Notes: generated from the sequence alone by a model not told the origin. A DNA stretch of 64,000 nt from CAYTBN01 sp964436045 (GCA_964436045.1 CAYTBN010000030.1:21174-85173), one strand, 5' to 3'; positions 25,955 to 35,110 are shown, counted from the first letter of the stretch. Made by a program: numbers and translations.

Positions 25955-28407
25955 TGGATCGTCACCCCCTCGTCGTCGTCCTCTTCCTCGTCGTCGAACT
26001 CCAGCAAGCCCTCGTACATGCGCTTGAGCTGCTGGAGCGTGTTGTTCAACTCCTTGCGGATCGAGGCGGTCTCCTCGGTGACGTTCTCCTTCTGGCGCCA
26101 GTAGACATCGATGGCGCCCATGTCGGCCTGCATCACCGTGTCGTCGAACAGCCCCTGGACCTGGCGGAAGCTGGTCTCGGCGATGTGCCCCGAAACCGAG
26201 CGGCTGTCCCGCTCGTAGCGGTGGGCGTCGTCGGAGTAGACCATCAGCGACCGCTTCTCCTCGTCCAGCAGCTGGGCGATCTGCGCGACCTCCTCGTGCT
26301 CCCGGCGGTCCAGGTCGATCAGTAGCGCTTCGCAAAGGGTGCGGAGCCGCCGCAACCTGGCCCGCGAGTCGTCCACCTGAAGAAAGAAGTCTCTGGCGGC
26401 GCCGCGGCCCACGTCACCGCGGTAGTCGATCAGCCGCTCGGACAGGCCAGCGATCCCGGCGCGTACGGACTTGCGCTGGTCCATCTCGTTGGACGAGCCC
26501 TCATCGACGCTGGCGGCGAGCCTGCGTGGATGCAGATGGTCGTGGGTTCCGGCGATCTCCTCCTGGGCGTCGTACAGCTCCCGACGAACGCCGTCCAGCT
26601 CCAGCTTGTGGCCCGCGACCTCGGCGTCGCTCATCCGGCCGACGGCCAGCTCGGTCTTGAGGTACAGCTCGACCCCGGCCAGCCGTGCCAGCGAGTCGTC
26701 GATCATGCCCTCGAGCTTGAAGGCCTCGCTGTCGATGGCGCGCGCCGCGGACTCCAGATCCTCCTGGAACTCGGTCCGATCGGTGTACAGCGACGATACC
26801 GCCATCACCTGGCTGCCCAGCTCGGCCCGCTCCGTGACGATCTCCCGGACCCCGGCAGCCCGTTCGCCGCCGAGGGCGTCGATCAGGTAGTTGGCCTCGA
26901 TGAAGACGAGATCACTCTCCATCGACAGGATCCGTGCGTCGAAGCCGTCGATCTCCTGGCGGCGAGCGCGGTACATGGTCATCATCCCGCCGGACTTCTC
27001 CGAACGCAGCGCCTCCTCCAAGGAGGCGACCATCTCCTGGCCCGATGCGATCTCCCTGGTCTCGTGCTGCAGGTCGCCGGCGATCTCGACGGCCTCGGCG
27101 AGCCGCGAGTCCTGACGCGCGATCCGGGCCGCCAGCTCCGGCACCTGGTACTGGATCTCGACGATGAAGGCCGCATCAACCAGCTGGTTGAAGTAGACCA
27201 TCGGGTCGATGTCGGAACCGACGATGTGATCCAGCCGGCTCTTGATCGCGTCGTACTCGGTGACCACTGTCTGGTAGTCATCGACCGCTTCCGTGTATTT
27301 CTCCAGCTTGACCTGCAGGTGGGCCATCAGGAGCTTCAGCTCGGGCTCCCGGGTGTCCTCCGGGAACGCGAGCAGGAACAGCTCGATGGTCCGGTAAGCG
27401 CGCTCGAAGTTTGCGAGGCGGACGTAGGCCCAGCAGATCTGGAACAGGGCGTCGGCGAAGAAGGGCGAGTTTCGGGGCACCTGCTGGTAGGCCTCGATGG
27501 CCGCCGACAGATCCTCGAACTCGTGGTGCAGGGTCCCCATCGCGAGCCAGGCCAGGTGCAGGACCGCCTCCTGCTCAGCAGTCGAGGTCGGCAAGCTCAC
27601 CACGTCCTGGAACACGGGCAGGGCCGCCCTGTACAGGGCCAGGGCCTCGGGCCGCGCGCCCGCGAGGTCCGCAGCGTAACCCTCCTTCACCAGGATCTGA
27701 CCGTAGTGGTACCGCGCCTGTCCGGTGAACGCGCTGCCGGTGGGGAAGTTGGCGAACATCTCCTTGGCGTCCCCGAGCTTGCCCTGGCGGTACAGGGTCT
27801 TGCCCAGGGCGTAGCGCACGCGAAGCGCCGCCGTGCCCGAGCCGCTGCGGGTCGTCTGCAAGAAGTTGTTGTAGTAGTAGTTGAACTGGTCCACGTCCCC
27901 GGTGAAGCCGAAGATCTCGATCAGCTTCATGATCGAGTCGTCGTAGTGGGGGTGGATCGCGCCGATGGACACGATGTCCTGGTAGGCGGTCTGGGCCGGG
28001 TAGTAGTTGCGACCCAGGAACAGGCTCTCGGCCAGGAAGTACTCGGCGTCGGAGCGGGACGGATGGGCGTCCAGGTCGCCGTTCTCCAGCAGCGAGAAGT
28101 ACAGCAGCGCCGCCCGATCGTAGTCCTCGGTCAGGAACGCGAAGTTGGCCTCGAACAGCAGGTCCTTGACCTCCGAGGGCGCGCGGCTCATCGGCCGTCC
28201 CTCGATGGCTCCCTGCAGCAGCTGCACGCGCTTCTCGAGCAGATCGAGGTGCTCGACGGTCAGGTCGAGGTGGGCAACGGGATTGAGGGAGCTCCGGCCT
28301 GCTGCCCGGGGCGCGCCCCAGGCGTCGGTCGGGGTGGCGCCCGCCAGCACCGCGATGCACATCAGTGCCGCGGATATCAGCGAGGAGATGGACGCCGTTC
28401 TACGCAT
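25951..28407 (-). CDS. Periplasmic TPR/coiled-coil protein of the Glt-like cluster
   Basis: The 818-residue protein has a signal peptide (SLISAALMCIAVLAGATPTDA), TPR-like repeats from about 80 to 390 (SDAEYFLAESLFLGRNY, RVRYALGKTLYRQGKL, AVLHLAWLAMGTLHHE, ADALFQICWAYVRLA) and a long, largely helical second half (about 420-800) with coiled-coil character and many Glu, Arg and Leu. The end is strongly acidic (about ten Asp/Glu in a row) before GVTIQ. It has no catalytic motif. It is the second gene of the operon that begins at 29188 and is joined to the next TPR gene by a 4-base overlap. A long rod-like scaffold is the likely role. Confidence 0.83.
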   Translation of the reverse strand: MRRTASISSLISAALMCIAVLAGATPTDAWGAPRAAGRSSLNPVAHLDLTVEHLDLLEKRVQLLQGAIEGRPMSRAPSEVKDLLFEANFAFLTEDYDRAALLYFSLLENGDLDAHPSRSDAEYFLAESLFLGRNYYPAQTAYQDIVSIGAIHPHYDDSIMKLIEIFGFTGDVDQFNYYYNNFLQTTRSGSGTAALRVRYALGKTLYRQGKLGDAKEMFANFPTGSAFTGQARYHYGQILVKEGYAADLAGARPEALALYRAALPVFQDVVSLPTSTAEQEAVLHLAWLAMGTLHHEFEDLSAAIEAYQQVPRNSPFFADALFQICWAYVRLANFERAYRTIELFLLAFPEDTREPELKLLMAHLQVKLEKYTEAVDDYQTVVTEYDAIKSRLDHIVGSDIDPMVYFNQLVDAAFIVEIQYQVPELAARIARQDSRLAEAVEIAGDLQHETREIASGQEMVASLEEALRSEKSGGMMTMYRARRQEIDGFDARILSMESDLVFIEANYLIDALGGERAAGVREIVTERAELGSQVMAVSSLYTDRTEFQEDLESAARAIDSEAFKLEGMIDDSLARLAGVELYLKTELAVGRMSDAEVAGHKLELDGVRRELYDAQEEIAGTHDHLHPRRLAASVDEGSSNEMDQRKSVRAGIAGLSERLIDYRGDVGRGAARDFFLQVDDSRARLRRLRTLCEALLIDLDRREHEEVAQIAQLLDEEKRSLMVYSDDAHRYERDSRSVSGHIAETSFRQVQGLFDDTVMQADMGAIDVYWRQKENVTEETASIRKELNNTLQQLKRMYEGLLEFDDEEEDDDEGVTIQ

Positions 28408-28444
28408 CGCGCGCTTCCTTGCACTGCGGCCGGCTACTGGGCGC

Positions 28445-29188
28445 TCAGCTTTCGTTTCCGCTGGGAAGATTGGCGATATCCTCCTGCTCGAACTTCATCT
28501 CCGGTCCCTCCTCGAAGCCCCCGAGGGCGCCGCCCTTCTTCTGGAGGACCATGCGGATGACCGCCGTCTTGTTGTCTTCCGCGATGAACGAGTAGCTCTC
28601 CTGTCCCTTGAACGAATAGTCGTCCAGGTAGGAGAAAGCTCCGGTTCCGTTGCCCTTGACCACGATGTTCGCCGTGATCGTGTGGCTGCCGGGGGGGATG
28701 TTCCCCTCGAAGATCTTCAGCTCCTTCTTTCGATGGAAATCGGAGCTGCTGTCGATCTTCTCGAAGATCGGGGTTCCGTCGAAGAAGTAGGAGATCGACT
28801 CGATGCGGTAGGCCCCGCCAAGCCGGTTGACGTGCACCAGGGATGCCTTGGCTCCAGCCACGACGCCCTTGATCACCTTCTCCTCGAGCAACAGCAATCG
28901 CGCCTTGGAGCGGAAGATCTTCTCCTTGAGCACGTTCACGTTTTGCTCGACGGTCTTCAATTCCCGGGTGATCGACATCTCGTCCCGGGGAGGCTCCACA
29001 GGCTCCGCGTCGGCGGGTTCGGCGTCATCGTCGGCCGCCTCGCCTTCCTCGCCTGTATCGCTTTGGTCGCCGGCCTCGTCGCCGTCCGGATCGGGCTCAT
29101 CGGCCGGCTGGGCCACGGCGATGCCGCTCCCCCCGACGCTCAGTGCCAGAAGGCAGAACCCGAGCCAAGCAGCTCGTATCGTTGTCAT
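28445..29188 (-). CDS. Secreted protein heading the Glt-like TPR operon, function unknown
   Basis: The 247-residue protein has a signal peptide (AAWLGFCLLALSVGGSGIAVAQ), an Asp/Glu/Ala-rich linker (about 30-70), a helical segment (SITRELKTVEQNVNVLKEKIF, partly coiled-coil) and a beta-rich domain (about 120-230) with YFFDGTPIF, GNIPPGSHTITANIVVKG and YSFIAEDNKTAV. The GxxPPGxHxI motif resembles PEGA-like or dihydroorotate-like beta modules found in secreted bacterial proteins. The start at 29188 is preceded by GGGGGTT. It is 37 bases upstream of the TPR/coiled-coil gene and behind a good promoter, so it is the operon's first gene. It is not a family I can name. Confidence 0.8.
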   Translation of the reverse strand: MTTIRAAWLGFCLLALSVGGSGIAVAQPADEPDPDGDEAGDQSDTGEEGEAADDDAEPADAEPVEPPRDEMSITRELKTVEQNVNVLKEKIFRSKARLLLLEEKVIKGVVAGAKASLVHVNRLGGAYRIESISYFFDGTPIFEKIDSSSDFHRKKELKIFEGNIPPGSHTITANIVVKGNGTGAFSYLDDYSFKGQESYSFIAEDNKTAVIRMVLQKKGGALGGFEEGPEMKFEQEDIANLPSGNES

Positions 29189-29286
29189 CTTGAACCCCCA
29201 GAATAGGGCGGTAGTAGCGCTTGCCAATCCCCAAGGATCTCGATCGGCGGATCCGTGACCTGAGAACACATCTTCTCCAAGGCGCT

Positions 29287-29316
29287 AGGATAGTCACGCG
29301 CCTTGAGACGTGTCAA
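29287..29316 (-). promoter_or_regulatory. Putative promoter of the Glt-like TPR operon
   Basis: On the minus strand a perfect TTGACA (29311-29316), an 18-base spacer and TATCCT (29287-29292). It points into the gene starting at 29188, with a 5' leader of about 90 bases. The sppA-like gene begins 41 bases away on the other strand, so the two units are divergent and may be co-controlled. Confidence 0.6.
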
Positions 29317-29356
29317 CGGCCGGTAGTCCCGCGGTAAGGCGGGTCGGAAAAGGGAC

Positions 29357-31813
29357 ATGAAGCGCATACAACACACTGGAATCCTCCTCGTCGCGCTGCT
29401 CCTGTCAACCCCTGGTCCTCCCGCCCTTGCTGCGGACGGCAGTGACCCCGCCGACCTCTTGCTCCCCTCCCCGTCCGCCTGGTTCGCCGGGCCACGGGCG
29501 CTGGACGTCAACCCCGCCGGGCTGGGATTCCAGCAGGCGTTCGGCGCCGAGATGGCCATCTCGAGTGCTCGCCCGAGCGACGGGCCGGTCGGGCTGGGCG
29601 GGTACGCATCGACCTTCGGTATCGCGGTGGGCGGACAGGCGGCGTTGCTCGGTGATCGCTCCCACGGCCACGCCACGGTGGGCGCGGGGATTCCACTCAG
29701 CCGCGGACTCAGCCTGGGCGCCGCCCTCCGCCTGCGGGTCCCCGGCGCGGGGGTGTCGGCCTACGGAGCCTGGAACCTGGGAATCGCCATGCGGCCGACC
29801 CGCTGGCTGGCCCTGTCGGGGACAGCCCTGGATCTGGCGCGGGTGCGCGACCAGGAGGTCCGCTCCAGCCCGCGGGTGGGCGCCGGGGTGGCCCTGCGCC
29901 CGATCGGCCGCCGGCTCACGGTGGCCCTGGACTGGAGCTACGAGACCGCGGGTGCGTCCGCGCCCCACCACCTGCGGGCGACCCTTGCCGTGGAGCCGGT
30001 CGACGGCCTGCGCGTGCTGGCCGTCGTCGACGAGGCTGCCCAGGTGGGCCTGGGCCTCGAGCTGGCGTTCCCGGACGGCTGGATCGGCGGCATGGCCCGC
30101 GTCCAGACCACACCCGACGCCGCCTTCGGGGGCTGGACCGCCGGCGTCGGCACGTCGTCCGCGCGGCCGCAGACCCGCCTGGTCCCCTCCCGCAGCATCG
30201 CCGAGTTCCGCCTGGGCGCGCTGAAGGAAAACCCCACCGTCAGCCCCCTCGCTCCCAAGCTGGCGGCGACCCGCTTCAGCGACGTGCTCGAGGCGCTGCG
30301 GGCGATGGGCGACCAGCGTTCCGTGCCCGTGATCTTGCTGCGGCTCGACGGCTACGGAGCGGGGATGGCGCGCACCGAGGAGCTCCGGGACGAGATCGCC
30401 CGCCTGCGGGCGGGGGGGAAGCGGGTCTACGCATACCTCGAGAACGGCGGAAGCGGCGGCGATTACTACCTGGCGAGCGCCTGCGACGCGATCTGGATCC
30501 ACCCGGCCGGCACCCTGTCGATCACCGGGCTCTCCTCGCGCATGTTCTTTTATAAATCCGTCATGGACACCTTCGGCGTGGACGCGCAGTTCAGCCGCGT
30601 GGGCCGATACAAGTCCAGCCCGGAGCGATTCACCGAGACGGGTCCCACCGACGCCAATCTCGAGGTTCGCAACGCCCTGCTCGACGATCGGTACGACCGC
30701 TGGCTGGCAGCGCTGTCGGAGGGACGTGGGGTGGAAGCCGGGGTCATGGACGCCCTGGTGGACGACGCGCCGTTCCCCGCCGTGCTGGCACAGGAGAACG
30801 GATTGGTGGACGGCCTGCTGTACCCGGACCAGCTCCGGGACCGGGCGCGGGAGGAGGCGGGCCTCCCCAGGCTGGGGCTGCGTGAGCCTCTCAAGGAAAC
30901 TTCGGTCGATCTCCACTGGCGCTCGCCTCACTCGATCGCGCTCGTCCACCTGGACGGAATGATCAACACCGGGCGCTCGGGCCGCCTTCCATTCGGACTG
31001 CTGGAGGTGGCTGGCAGCGACACCATCGCCGGGGCGATCCGCGACGCACGCGAGGACTCCTCGATCGACGCCATCGTCCTGCGGGTCGACAGCCCCGGGG
31101 GGTCCGCGTTCGCCAGCGAGGAGATCTGGCGGGAGGTGCAGCGCACGCGCGGCGTCAAGCCCGTGGTGGTCAGCATGGCCTCGATGGCGGCGTCCGGAGG
31201 CTACTATGCCTCTTGCGCCGCGGACCGCGTCCTGGCGGATCCGTCGACGGTGACCGGCTCGATCGGAGTCTACGCGGGCAAGGTCAGTCTCTCGGGCCTC
31301 TACGGCAAGCTGGGCGTCGACACGGTCCGGCTGCGACGCGGCGACCACGCCGGGATGTACGCGACCGCCGAGCCGTGGGACGACTCCGAGCTGGCGGCCG
31401 TCGAACGGGTGGTGGACTACCTGTACGCCGACTTCATCGAGCACGTCCGTGCGGGGCGAGGGGTGGAGGACGTGGCCGACATCGATCGGGTGGCCCAGGG
31501 CCGGGTCTGGACCGGAGCCCAGGCGCTGGAGGTGGGCCTGGTCGACGAACTGGGCGGGCTGATGCGGGCGGTGGAGGTGGCGAGGGAGCTGGCCAGCATC
31601 CCCGCGAACGCCGACGTGGAGCTACGCGCGTCGCCCCGGGTCGGGCTGCTGACCTCGCTGCAGCTGGGCAAGGGCTTCGTCGCGACCGATCTGGCGGCGA
31701 CGTCGTTGATCCCCGAGGAGTTGCGCTGGTCCTTGTCGGGACTGCTGCTGATGGAACAGCAGGGTGAACTGGCGACCCTGACGCTCTCGCCGTTGCTGGT
31801 CGAGGACGATTGA
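29357..31813 (+). CDS. sppA: S49 protease SppA with N-terminal barrel-like domain
   Basis: SppA cuts leftover signal peptides in the membrane. The 818-residue protein has a signal peptide (ending PALA), then a beta-rich region of about 230 residues (about 35-265) with the DVNPAGLGF motif of PorV/UPF0164-like outer-membrane barrels, then two tandem S49 domains. The catalytic pair is present as in the long E. coli form: K419 in GRYKSSPERF of the first domain and S613 in ASMAASGGYYAS of the second. The barrel-like part is not in E. coli SppA. The mature protease would then sit at the outer membrane or periplasm, facing the Glt-like operon's products. It is divergent from that operon. Confidence 0.9.
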   Translation: MKRIQHTGILLVALLLSTPGPPALAADGSDPADLLLPSPSAWFAGPRALDVNPAGLGFQQAFGAEMAISSARPSDGPVGLGGYASTFGIAVGGQAALLGDRSHGHATVGAGIPLSRGLSLGAALRLRVPGAGVSAYGAWNLGIAMRPTRWLALSGTALDLARVRDQEVRSSPRVGAGVALRPIGRRLTVALDWSYETAGASAPHHLRATLAVEPVDGLRVLAVVDEAAQVGLGLELAFPDGWIGGMARVQTTPDAAFGGWTAGVGTSSARPQTRLVPSRSIAEFRLGALKENPTVSPLAPKLAATRFSDVLEALRAMGDQRSVPVILLRLDGYGAGMARTEELRDEIARLRAGGKRVYAYLENGGSGGDYYLASACDAIWIHPAGTLSITGLSSRMFFYKSVMDTFGVDAQFSRVGRYKSSPERFTETGPTDANLEVRNALLDDRYDRWLAALSEGRGVEAGVMDALVDDAPFPAVLAQENGLVDGLLYPDQLRDRAREEAGLPRLGLREPLKETSVDLHWRSPHSIALVHLDGMINTGRSGRLPFGLLEVAGSDTIAGAIRDAREDSSIDAIVLRVDSPGGSAFASEEIWREVQRTRGVKPVVVSMASMAASGGYYASCAADRVLADPSTVTGSIGVYAGKVSLSGLYGKLGVDTVRLRRGDHAGMYATAEPWDDSELAAVERVVDYLYADFIEHVRAGRGVEDVADIDRVAQGRVWTGAQALEVGLVDELGGLMRAVEVARELASIPANADVELRASPRVGLLTSLQLGKGFVATDLAATSLIPEELRWSLSGLLLMEQQGELATLTLSPLLVEDD

Positions 31814-31892
31814 CCGCGCGGCGGGGGTGGAGGCGGACGCAGGTCCGCCCAGGGGCGCGTGCTCGGGATTGTCGCTGGAACCGCCGGCGCTA

Positions 31893-32387
31893 CTAGCCAG
31901 TGGTGTCGTCGTCGTCGCCGGTCTCTTCACCGTCGGGGTCGGAGCAGGTGGGGTTCTCCTCCGGGAGCATCGGCCCACCGACCTCGTACACGCTCTGCCA
32001 GTAGTCCGCGCAGGGCTGCCGGTACACCTCCTTGGTGTCCTCGCAGTTGCGGTCGATGGCCAGCAGGGCGTTGTTCTCGCACTCCTGCCGCTTGTTCTCC
32101 TTGCAGTCGTCGTCCGACGAGCCCTCGCAGGCATCGTCGATCTCCTCCTGCGGGCAGCACCCCGAGACCTGACCGCGCCCCTCGTTGGCGCTGTCGATGC
32201 ATGCCTTGCGGAAGTCCGACTTGGCGCTCCACTCGGGATTGAAGTTGTCCCAGGTGGCGTTCCACTGCGGCATGCAGGATTCGATGTAGTCCGAGGCGAA
32301 GTTGCACGCCTCGTTGCAGGTGTCGGTACAGCCGACGGACAGCATCGCGATGCTCAGCGCGATCGCGAGCGAGAGGCCCTTGGTCAT
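31893..32387 (-). CDS. Small Cys-rich lipoprotein
   Basis: The 164-residue product has a signal peptide with the lipobox LSVGC and a mature part that starts with CTDTCNEACNF and contains about twelve Cys (CCPQEE, DDACEG, RQECEN, RNCED). It ends in an acidic GDDDDTTG tail, the linker type seen on surface proteins later in the window. The ATG at 32387 has GGAGGGATCG upstream. The next gene upstream encodes a shorter protein that opens with the same GC[ST]DxC pattern, so the two look like paralogues. I know no function; disulphide-stabilised, surface-exposed lipoprotein is what the sequence shows. Confidence 0.82.
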   Translation of the reverse strand: MTKGLSLAIALSIAMLSVGCTDTCNEACNFASDYIESCMPQWNATWDNFNPEWSAKSDFRKACIDSANEGRGQVSGCCPQEEIDDACEGSSDDDCKENKRQECENNALLAIDRNCEDTKEVYRQPCADYWQSVYEVGGPMLPEENPTCSDPDGEETGDDDDTTG

Positions 32388-32495
32388 CGATCCCTCCGGG
32401 CGCGGGCGCACGTGCACCCCCGCGCAAACTTCGGCGGGATGATAGCGGAGGGCCGGTCGGAGCGCAACGACCCTCTGTGGCAGGTAGGGAAGAGG

Positions 32496-32843
32496 TCAGT
32501 ATCCGGCGAGGGCGACATCGTCGCAGGACTCGGCGTCGTTGGTCTCGTCGAGCTTGTCGCTGCAGGTCTGCCTGACATCGGCAGCCGCGGAATCCGAAGT
32601 CTCCCGCGCATCCTGGTAGGTGGCCTCGAAGGTGTCCTTGCAGTGCCCGAGGTAATCGGCGTCGTCCTCGTACCCCTGGTCCGCCCAGCCGGTCCCCCAG
32701 ACCTCCCAGCAGCCCAGCTCGCCGATCTTGTCGGCCGTGCCGTCGCAGTAGGCATCACACACGTCGCTGCACCCCGTGCCTACCAGCGTGAACAGCACCA
32801 GCGCTGCGAAACTCCAGATCACGATCCTTCGATGCATCGTCAT
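32496..32843 (-). CDS. Small Cys-rich lipoprotein, paralogue of the downstream gene
   Basis: The 115-residue product has a signal peptide with a lipobox (LVGTGC) and a mature part beginning CSDVCDAYCDGTADK, with further Cys in ELGCWEVW, GHCKDTF, RQTCSDK and ESCDDV. The opening and the Cys spacing echo the 164-residue lipoprotein next to it. I took the ATG at 32843, which has GGGAGTCC upstream; the next Met is two codons later. It is 108 bases upstream of its paralogue and could be co-transcribed with it. No metal- or sugar-binding motif is obvious beyond the Cys/Asp content. Confidence 0.8.
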   Translation of the reverse strand: MTMHRRIVIWSFAALVLFTLVGTGCSDVCDAYCDGTADKIGELGCWEVWGTGWADQGYEDDADYLGHCKDTFEATYQDARETSDSAAADVRQTCSDKLDETNDAESCDDVALAGY

Positions 32844-32962
32844 GGACTCCCGTGCCGCGGTTTCCAACAGCCCCCCGAACGCAATCTAGACTACCCCGCG
32901 CGCCGAAACCGTGGCCAGGGTGATTCGACGCCCGGTGGCCCCCACCCCACCGATCTCGGATG

Positions 32963-32991
32963 TTGACATTTGGATCGCGGTTGCTTACAAA
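32963..32991 (+). promoter_or_regulatory. Promoter of tRNA-Phe
   Basis: A perfect TTGACA (32963-32968), a 17-base spacer and TACAAA (32986-32991), placing the start about 10 bases before the tRNA. The match and position make this one of the clearest promoters in the window. Confidence 0.75.
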
Positions 32992-33010
32992 TCCGGTCGC
33001 TTCTGACGGT

Positions 33011-33086
33011 GGGCAGGTAGCTCAGTCGGTAGAGCAGGGGACTGAAAATCCCCGTGTCGGCGGTTCAATTCCGTCTCTGCCCACCA
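33011..33086 (+). tRNA. tRNA-Phe (anticodon GAA)
   Basis: The 76 bases fold as a cloverleaf. The acceptor stem GGGCAGG pairs with TCTGCCC (one G-T pair), the discriminator is A and CCA is encoded. The anticodon stem GGGGA/TCCCC holds the loop CTGAAAA with anticodon GAA at 33044-33046. The T loop begins TTCAATT. No integrase or att-like duplication is seen at its 3' end. The 184 bases between it and 33271 show no gene. Confidence 0.97.
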
Positions 33087-33270
33087 GTCATTTCAACTAC
33101 TTACGAAGATTCGGATCCGAGTGTAGGCGGCGCCCTCGTGCCACCCTCGTACAGCGACCGAACCACCGACGAACCCTGCGCCCGGGGGGGCGGACCCACC
33201 GCCGCTGGGGCGTCGACGCGTGTTTGACCCAGGATCAGGGGTCATGTATTGATGAAGGAGCGGGTGCGCG

Positions 33271-35019
33271 TCACCTAGGCCAGAAGCGGCGGGCCGCGGC
33301 CCCGATCGCCAGGAGGCATGCCGCGACGACGATCGCGGTGGGACGGGGGGGCGGCGCCGCGCCGAATCGGCAAGTCGAGCGCTCCACATCCTCGACGACC
33401 TCCTCGCACTCGGAATCGAGGGCATCGATCAACCCGTCGCAGTCGTTGTCGAAGTGGTCGTCACAGACCTCGACCGCGGCGGGGTTCACGTCCGGATCGA
33501 GGTCGTGACAGTCCTCGTTGCAGCCCTCGTACCCGTCCCCATCCAGGTCGTCACATCCGTCCCAGCCGAAGAACAGATACACCTCGGCGCCCAGAGATTC
33601 GCAATCCTCACCGTTGTGGCCCGCCCTGATCAGGAAGTCCGCGAAGCCATCTCCATTGACATCGCCGCCGCCGGCCACGTGGGTGCCTGCGTGGTCATCT
33701 GCATCCTGACCCTGGAACGACGCAAACGGCTCGAGCGGATCGTCAAAAATCGAGGAGCTTCCCAGGAACAGGTAGCTCTGTCCTGCCTCCGGGCCGTTTT
33801 CGCCGTTGTAATGTGCGCTGATCAGAGTGTCGCCGAACCCGTCTCCGTTGACGTCGCCCACGCAGGCGATCGCGCTGCCGAATCTGTCGTCCGGCAACTC
33901 GCCGTCCACGTGGGCATCGGTACTGACCAAGGACTGGCTCATCTGCCAGCCGTCGGCCTTGCCGGCCACCATGTAGGCTCGTCCCGTCGACCCATCGCCG
34001 TCCCCGTGCCCCGGTGCGCCGATCACGATGTCGGCGAACCCATCCCCATCGGCGTCTCCCAGACAGCCGGCGTGTCCCGACTGTTCCGCCATGGGCGCCG
34101 CCGACTCATGGCCGATGAAGGAGGCGTCCGCGGTGGCCAGCGGGGTGTCCATCGCCCAGCCGCTGTTGCGGCCCTAAATCAGGTAGCTCTGTCCGGCGCA
34201 CCACTCTGCCGCACTGTTGCCTTCAGCCCCGATCAGGATGTCGTTCAGCCCGTCACCGTTCACGTCTCCGCGCCCAAACAGGGCGTCGGCGTAGTCCCCA
34301 CCGAACTCACCCAGGAAGGAGGCGTCCGCCTCGGCCAGCGAAGTGCCCGGCGCCCAGCCCTCCTCCCGGCCCAGGAACAGGTACACCTGGCCGGCATTCG
34401 TCGCGGTCTCCGCGTTGTACCTCGCGCCGATCAGGAAGTCGTCGATACCATCGCCGTCCACGTCACCGAGCCCCGTCAGACCGATCGCGGAGTCCCAATG
34501 TCCCTCTGTCACGAACCACGCGTCGGCCGTGTCGATATCCGTGTCCTGTGTCCATCTCGAGGTGTTGCCGAGTACCAGATAGACGAGGCCGGGACGAAAA
34601 CCATCGCCCACCGCACTGACGAGGAAGTCGTCGAGGCCGTCCGCATCGACGTCGCCGACGATCTCGACGGTCAGGCCCAGGGCGTCATCCTCCTGGACCC
34701 CGAAGAACGACGCATCGGCCTCGTCCAGGGGCGTGTCCATGTTCCAGCCGGTCGCGCGGCCGAAGATGACAGACAGCTTGCCGCCGAACTCGACCTCCAG
34801 GTTGCTGACTGAGCTCCCGATCAGGATGTCGTCGAAGCCGTCCCCATCCAGGTCCCCCGAGTTGGACACGCCGGCGCAATCCTCCGCCACGAACGACGCG
34901 TCGGCGCTGCTCACCACCGTGTCCGGAGACCAGGCGCGGGCAACCCCGGGAATCGACAGGCCGATCCCCCCCAGGAACACCACCAGGGTGCGGACCGTGA
35001 TGCAGCTGACCGAACGCAT
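33271..35019 (-). pseudogene. FG-GAP (integrin-like) surface protein interrupted by an in-frame TAG, with MopE repeat and MYXO-CTERM-like tail
   Basis: Two reading stretches in the same frame (35019-34174 and 34173-33271) are separated only by TAG at 34174-34176. The text reads on across it: SYLI, stop, GRNSGW, which matches the repeat form YLFLGREEGW. The joined protein would be 582 codons: signal peptide (VVFLGGIGLSIPGVARA), seven FG-GAP units (such as DVDGDGIDDFLIG and DVNGDGFADFLIR; four before the stop, three after), one MopE-type repeat (CDDHFDNDCDG) and a C-terminal tail with Cys, membrane segment and Arg cluster. The ATG at 35019 has GGAGGGG upstream. Without the tail the short product would lose its anchor. 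It may be a real nonsense mutation, read-through, or a base error. Confidence 0.85.
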
Positions 35020-35110
35020 GCCACCCCTCCTTGATTCAAGGTGGCACAGACCGATCCCGGGGACCGACACACCACCCACACAAGGATGCGCGGAGTCGGC
35101 TCCGGGAAGG

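Noticed and set aside
22706..26104. Long plus-strand open frame opposite the TPR genes
   Set aside because: It is antisense to a protein with a clear signal peptide and TPR motifs, lacks domains of its own, and arises from high GC with few stops.
33011..33270. Integration site at the tRNA-Phe 3' end
   Set aside because: No integrase, no repeated tRNA end and no foreign-looking genes are found next to it.
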